Positions 60,551 through 64,000 of a DNA stretch of 64,000 bases are shown here, piece by piece (within the stretch, counting starts at the first letter, position 1; every line of letters begins with the position of its first letter). Source of the DNA: Alphaproteobacteria bacterium. Lineage in GTDB: Bacteria > Bacteroidota > Bacteroidia > Chitinophagales > Chitinophagaceae. Both the position numbers and the translations under genes were made by a program. The stretch is taken from positions 58,780 through 122,779 of the forward strand of contig JASGCT010000002.1 in assembly GCA_030053915.1 (NCBI GenBank), given 5' to 3'. The notes below the pieces were generated by a model. The model was not told the origin of the DNA, did no database searches, and saw only the letters and a program-made list of their open reading frames with translations.

Positions 60551-60575
60551 ACAATTAAATTTTAGAGTGATACAT

Positions 60576-62702
60576 TTATTTATTTTTCATTAAAAGTTCA
60601 AAGGCTTTGTCTTTTATATTAACAACTTCTACGTCTTTTATGCACATTTTATAAAAATTATAAGCAAATATAATGTGCGAGATGAACATCAAACTGCCAC
60701 CAATAGCCCGCCATAACCACCATTCAAACATCATCTCAACACTATCTATAAAAGGGTCGCCTTTCATCCACGATAAACCTCTTAAGGTTGAACCAATGGA
60801 TAACGGAATCGTATAAAATAAAATGCCAATAAATGCCAACCAAAAATGAACCCCTACTAAGTGTTGAGGCGGCTCGTTGCCGGTTAAACGTGGTACGATG
60901 GCATACACACCACCCCATAATGCAAACGTAATAATGCCATAAAATCCCAAATGAGCGTGTGCCACCGTAAAATCGGTAAAATGCCATAATAAATTGGTGA
61001 ATTTAAACGCCTCGGCTGTGCCCTGCATCGACACAATAAAATAATACATAACCGGAACTAAAAAAAATGGCAAAGTATAGCTATTGGCAACCTTATTCCA
61101 TTGACCTTTAAAAGTCATACTATAATTAATAGTAGCCGCTACCACAGGTATAATCATCCCCGCACTGCCAACAATACCTACTGTTTGTAACCACCAGGGA
61201 ATAGGTGCAAATACAAAATGGTGCGTACCTATAACCGTATAAAATATAATTTGAGTCCAAAAGGCTAAAATACCTAAACTATACGCATAAATTGGTTTGT
61301 TAAGTTGTTGTGGAATAAAATAGTAAAGCAAACCTAAGGTATATAATGTAAACCACATCCCTACCCCAGAGTGCATAAAATATCCCTGAACAATCGTTTC
61401 ACTTACACCATCTTGCCAAAACGGAAGATAGGCGGTTAAAGCTACAATTACAGTAAAAATGATAGCCGAAATGATATACCAGTTTGAAATATATATTTCA
61501 TGCGTGGTTCGTTTAGCTACGGTTAAAATAAAATTAGCTAAGGTTAATAATAAAGCTACTGCAAAAAAAGCCATAATAGGCCAAATATATTCTCTAAATT
61601 CTCCGCCACCATTATTAACACCTAATAGTAAACTTATGGTTCCAGCAATAATCATAATATTGGTACAAACTAAAGCAATCCAACCCCATTTAATACTATA
61701 TAATTTGGTATTGCTCACCGTAGGCACAACATAAATCCCTAAACCAATCATACTCAACGAAGCCCAGCCCCAAAAAACAATGTTTGTATGCACGGGTCTA
61801 AGCCTTCCAAAACTTAACCAACTCATTTGGTCAACTTCGGGCACTACAAATTTTATGCCAACATACTCTCCAATTAAACCACCTAAAAATAACCAAAACG
61901 CCCCACAACCTAAGTACCATAAAATTAATTTTGTTACATCTGGATCCAATTGAGGTCGTTTCGTTGCTTTCTTTTTAAAAGCCGTAAAGTTTGTTTGTGG
62001 TAAATCGCTTACATTTTCTAAAATAGACTTACTGTCATCGGTTTCTATCGTACTATTGGTTTCATCTAATACCGATGTTTGCTTTGTTTTTAAAGCCAGA
62101 AGCGATTCTTTATTGTTATCAAGATTCGTTTGTAGTTCGTCTGAAAATTTTTGAGCAAACACTTCGTTTTTTTCATTGATCCTGTTTTTAATGTATCGAA
62201 TGGCTTTATGTATAAAAAAGAGCGCTCCTAAAAATAATGGGATTAGTAAAAGAATCACTGTAATGATGATACCAGGTTGCGAAAAAAACGAACTGGATGT
62301 TGGGCTACCATCTTGCGCCATAAGATATTGGACGCTTCCCATGCCCAATATAACAAACACTAAGGTTTTTTTAAGGCAAGAGCCATTGCAATTTCCTTTA
62401 CATTTTTTCTTGGGAGTTTGTAAAATATTTTGCCATTGTTTAGGATTTAGTTCTTTTAGCAATTTATTAAAATCGTAATGATACCGTCTTGTTTGTTGAA
62501 ATTTATTAAGTACAATTTTAAACTGCACAAATAAAAATCCTAGTACAAATAATAACGGTACTAACACTAAAAACAACAGAATCAGGATGCCAATACCAGA
62601 ATCTGTCCCCTGAAAGTAGTTAGTAGCTAAGGGTTTAAACCCTGCCAACATTAGGACGGATAAAACACCGCCTAAAAATAATTTTAATTTTTTCATATAC
62701 AT
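60576..62702 (-). CDS. ccoN: cbb3-type cytochrome c oxidase subunit I with long N-terminal extension
   Basis: The catalytic subunit reduces oxygen at a heme b3-CuB centre. The 708-residue protein has a CcoN core from about 255 to 708: low-spin heme ligand His305 (RPVHTNIVFWGWAS), CuB ligand His444 (YFMHSGVG), the cbb3-specific Tyr488 six residues before His494-His495 (FYTVIGTHHFVFAP), and heme His582/His584 (AHAHLG). Tyr488 marks it as an oxidase, not a nitric oxide reductase. About 250 residues precede the core: hydrophobic segments at 10-24, 34-64, 112-128 and 145-166, Cys101/105/109 in KKCKGNCNGSC, and a charged linker. The start may be ATG at 62702 or 62696. It follows rrf2 by 37 bases. 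Confidence 0.92.
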   Translation of the reverse strand: MYMKKLKLFLGGVLSVLMLAGFKPLATNYFQGTDSGIGILILLFLVLVPLLFVLGFLFVQFKIVLNKFQQTRRYHYDFNKLLKELNPKQWQNILQTPKKKCKGNCNGSCLKKTLVFVILGMGSVQYLMAQDGSPTSSSFFSQPGIIITVILLLIPLFLGALFFIHKAIRYIKNRINEKNEVFAQKFSDELQTNLDNNKESLLALKTKQTSVLDETNSTIETDDSKSILENVSDLPQTNFTAFKKKATKRPQLDPDVTKLILWYLGCGAFWLFLGGLIGEYVGIKFVVPEVDQMSWLSFGRLRPVHTNIVFWGWASLSMIGLGIYVVPTVSNTKLYSIKWGWIALVCTNIMIIAGTISLLLGVNNGGGEFREYIWPIMAFFAVALLLTLANFILTVAKRTTHEIYISNWYIISAIIFTVIVALTAYLPFWQDGVSETIVQGYFMHSGVGMWFTLYTLGLLYYFIPQQLNKPIYAYSLGILAFWTQIIFYTVIGTHHFVFAPIPWWLQTVGIVGSAGMIIPVVAATINYSMTFKGQWNKVANSYTLPFFLVPVMYYFIVSMQGTAEAFKFTNLLWHFTDFTVAHAHLGFYGIITFALWGGVYAIVPRLTGNEPPQHLVGVHFWLAFIGILFYTIPLSIGSTLRGLSWMKGDPFIDSVEMMFEWWLWRAIGGSLMFISHIIFAYNFYKMCIKDVEVVNIKDKAFELLMKNK

Positions 62703-62709
62703 ATATTAA

Positions 62710-62725
62710 TATCTTTTTATCTTTT
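62710..62725 (-). promoter_or_regulatory. tandem TATCTTTT half-sites in the rrf2-ccoN gap
   Basis: TATCTTTT occurs twice back to back on the + strand (62710-62717 and 62718-62725). It is the same half-site as in the dyad upstream of rrf2 (63223-63244), suggesting a second binding site for the Rrf2 regulator within the operon. Confidence 0.45.
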
Positions 62726-62739
62726 ATTTATTATATTTT

Positions 62740-63180
62740 TTAATTTTCTTCATTTTTTAAGAAAAATTTTTTGGTCATTAGTTTTTCATTAAAGTCCGTA
62801 ATTGTATTCTTTTCGAGCATTGCAATAAACTTTTTTTTAATATCTTTATATTCATGGTGAACTGGACAAGGCGTTTTTTCGTTACAATTTTTTAAACCCA
62901 GAACACATTTTGAATAGATGCCATCACCATCGGTTGCTAATACGATGTCGGCAATGGAGGTTTTTAAGTTTTTTTTGTTCATATAAAAGCCGCCATTGGG
63001 TCCTTTGCTAGAATGAACTAACTTTTTTTTGGAAAGCTCTTGCATGATTTTTGCCATAAAGGGAACGGGTGTATCTGTACCTTCAGCAATCTCTTTGAGC
63101 CCTACTTTAGAATCGCTATCAGATTTTTGAGCTACAAAAATCATGGCTTTTATAGCATATTCGCAACTTTTTGAAAACAT
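62740..63180 (-). CDS. Rrf2-family transcriptional regulator, Fe-S cysteine type
   Basis: A 146-residue winged-helix repressor. The family start MFSKSCEYAIKAMIFVA and GLKEIAEGTDTPVPFMAKIMQELSKKKLVHSSKGPNGGFYM (helix-turn-helix and wing) are clear. Three cysteines at the sensor position, CVLGLKNCNEKTPC, match the IscR/NsrR cluster-binding triad, so an iron-sulfur cluster sensing oxygen, NO or iron status is likely. It is the first gene of the cbb3 operon. A perfect dyad sits over its own promoter region, which implies autoregulation. Confidence 0.9.
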   Translation of the reverse strand: MFSKSCEYAIKAMIFVAQKSDSDSKVGLKEIAEGTDTPVPFMAKIMQELSKKKLVHSSKGPNGGFYMNKKNLKTSIADIVLATDGDGIYSKCVLGLKNCNEKTPCPVHHEYKDIKKKFIAMLEKNTITDFNEKLMTKKFFLKNEEN

Positions 63181-63198
63181 TTAATAACTCTTTTGATG

Positions 63199-63206
63199 CA
63201 AAGATA
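63199..63206 (-). promoter_or_regulatory. -7 element TATCTTTG for rrf2 and the oxidase operon
   Basis: Exact consensus on the minus strand, 18 bases before the rrf2 ATG. No comparable element lies between rrf2 and ccoN, so this promoter probably drives the whole operon. Confidence 0.65.
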
Positions 63207-63222
63207 TAACTTTTTTTATTAT

Positions 63223-63244
63223 AAAAAGATATTTTTATCTTTTT
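63223..63244. promoter_or_regulatory. Rrf2 operator candidate (22-base perfect dyad)
   Basis: AAAAAGATA-TTTT-TATCTTTTT, 17 to 38 bases upstream of the -7 element, covers the -33 region expected for that promoter. Its half-site recurs twice at 62710-62725. Position and symmetry fit a repressor site of the Rrf2-family regulator encoded next to it. Confidence 0.6.
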
Positions 63245-63348
63245 TTTTATAAAATTTTTAAAAATAATACATTTTTAGCATAATTTAAGTACCAAAATAT
63301 CTTAAGTTAATCTGAAAATCATCTGAATTTAAAAATAAAGAGCCTAAA

Positions 63349-63379
63349 TTTGTTTATATCAAAATATTTTGTATATTTG
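63349..63379 (+). promoter_or_regulatory. promoter of the C10-like fragment gene (TTTG-N19-TATATTTG)
   Basis: TTTG at 63349-63352 and TATATTTG at 63372-63379 are 19 bases apart, the best full-consensus promoter in the window, 14 bases before the ATG at 63394. Confidence 0.75.
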
Positions 63380-63393
63380 AAAAAAAATAGTTT

Positions 63394-63699
63394 ATGTTTA
63401 ATATTAAAAACACATTAAGCCGAATCATACAATGGCAGGCTTGGGTTGTTGACGGTTTAAAACAGTTTATTTATACAACTAACTATCAAGTAATAGTAGA
63501 TTACGATGAAAACAGTATTCAAAGTTTAAACCTAAAACAGAAAACCAGCTTTTTGGATTATACAACATCAATAATACATGCTACTAATTTTTTTAATATA
63601 AACTGGGGTTGGGGAGGTTCTAAGAATAATTGGTATGTTGATGATGATGCTCGAATTAGTTATAGATATTCTAAAGACATTATTACAATTAGATATTAA
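63394..63699 (+). CDS. small C10-peptidase (streptopain)-like fragment protein
   Basis: A 101-residue protein resembling only the C-terminal part of C10 cysteine peptidases. WQAWVVDGLKQ corresponds to the active-site GHAWVIDG strand, but Gln stands where the catalytic His should be; FFNINWGWGGSKNNWYVDD matches the conserved NWGWGG loop. The segment with the catalytic Cys is absent and there is no signal peptide. It is therefore very unlikely to be a protease. It has its own strong promoter and lies 9 bases before an exported protein, so it may be expressed, perhaps as a remnant or a binding module. Confidence 0.6.
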   Translation: MFNIKNTLSRIIQWQAWVVDGLKQFIYTTNYQVIVDYDENSIQSLNLKQKTSFLDYTTSIIHATNFFNINWGWGGSKNNWYVDDDARISYRYSKDIITIRY

Positions 63700-63708
63700 T
63701 AAATTATT

Positions 63709-64000
63709 ATGAAAAGAAAATTATTATTTATTTTACCCCTAATCATACTCAGTTTTGGCTATTTTAATTTAAAATGTATTCCAAATGTTGCAAAAATGCC
63801 TTATTATTTTCAGTTAGGTTTTGATTCAAATGTTACAACATGGAATATTTTGTTATTAAATGAATATGGTAAATTTGTTGATTTTAGTAAAATTACTGAT
63901 GGTTTACTTAGACCTTTATCATTCGTAAATTTATATGGCGATCCTCCAGAATTTGATAAAACCAAGTTAAATCATACTGTATTAGTAAAATATACTATTA
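63709..64000 (+). CDS. exported protein of unknown function (5' part)
   Basis: An ATG at 63709 opens a frame that runs to the window edge (97 codons, no stop). It begins MKRKLLFILPLIILSFGYFNLKC, a signal sequence, possibly a lipoprotein signal with Cys23 although the lipobox is poor. The following sequence (VAKMPYYFQLGFDSNVTTWNILLLNEYGKF) is not one I recognise. It follows the C10-like gene by 9 bases and is probably co-transcribed. Confidence 0.65.
   Translation, partial: MKRKLLFILPLIILSFGYFNLKCIPNVAKMPYYFQLGFDSNVTTWNILLLNEYGKFVDFSKITDGLLRPLSFVNLYGDPPEFDKTKLNHTVLVKYTI

Noticed and set aside
60576..62702. Possible nitric oxide reductase rather than oxidase
   Set aside because: Tyr488 six residues before the His494-His495 pair and the CcoO partner are cbb3 oxidase features.

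Overview
The window is AT-rich bacterial chromosome from a member of the Bacteroidota, probably near the Chitinophagales/Sphingobacteriales type of genome, though I cannot place it below phylum. Support comes from a GldJ-type gliding lipoprotein, Bacteroidota-restricted families (DUF2480, DUF4290, a START-like domain protein, a short NuoG), absence of Shine-Dalgarno sequences, and more than twenty copies of the Bacteroidota -7 promoter element TAnnTTTG just upstream of genes. Those elements also let several gene starts be corrected: in-frame upstream starts at 22493, 37679, 47427, 51237, 11970 and 16520 lie inside or upstream of the promoter.

Layout. 1-5.7 kb: DUF2007-like and cdsA, then gldJ-ispF-murF-DUF2480-ydcZ. 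6-12.6 kb: a solitary short nuoG, alaS, a SurA-like isomerase, adk, a PlsC-like acyltransferase and tRNA-Asn. 12.9-17.7 kb: a TlpA-like thioredoxin, a stand-alone type IIG restriction-modification enzyme, and a three-gene coupled set that looks like the head of a Bacteroidota ATP-synthase locus without the synthase genes. 17.7-22.2 kb: sucC, tRNA-Ala, gltA and an acyl-CoA dehydrogenase, with the tRNA packed between the two TCA-cycle genes. 22.5-28.8 kb: chromate transporter, esterase, Gfo/Idh oxidoreductase, fbp, kup. 28.8-33 kb: purA-purH-purB. 33.3-35.7 kb: cytochrome c lipoprotein, DUF1080 protein, KgtP-like permease. 35.8-41.2 kb: a metal-handling block (two HMA proteins and a beta-barrel, divergent from a CDF exporter), then an M20 peptidase and a lactonase-like propeller. 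41.3-47.4 kb: TonB-dependent receptor, LptF/G permease, START-like, DUF4290, CBM48-like, hypothetical, MBL hydrolase.

47.4-51.2 kb is a restriction-modification island: a truncated methyltransferase, an unrecognised nuclease-like protein, a MjaI-like endonuclease, then a complete methyltransferase overlapping a PmeII-like endonuclease. 51.3-54.8 kb: a solitary nuoN, prs and mnmH. 54.9-58.8 kb: a 1313-residue secreted Rhs-family-like protein. 58.9-63.2 kb: a cbb3-type oxidase operon led by an Rrf2 regulator, with an extended CcoN, a CcoO-CcoP fusion and two small membrane proteins. The window ends with a small C10-peptidase-like fragment gene and the start of a secreted protein.

The best candidates for something undescribed are the 365-residue protein inside the R-M island, the Rrf2-controlled oxidase operon with its extended CcoN and unknown small subunits, the gltA-tRNA-sucC arrangement, and the decapitated atp-type locus. 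No CRISPR array, rRNA, insertion sequence or prophage was seen.
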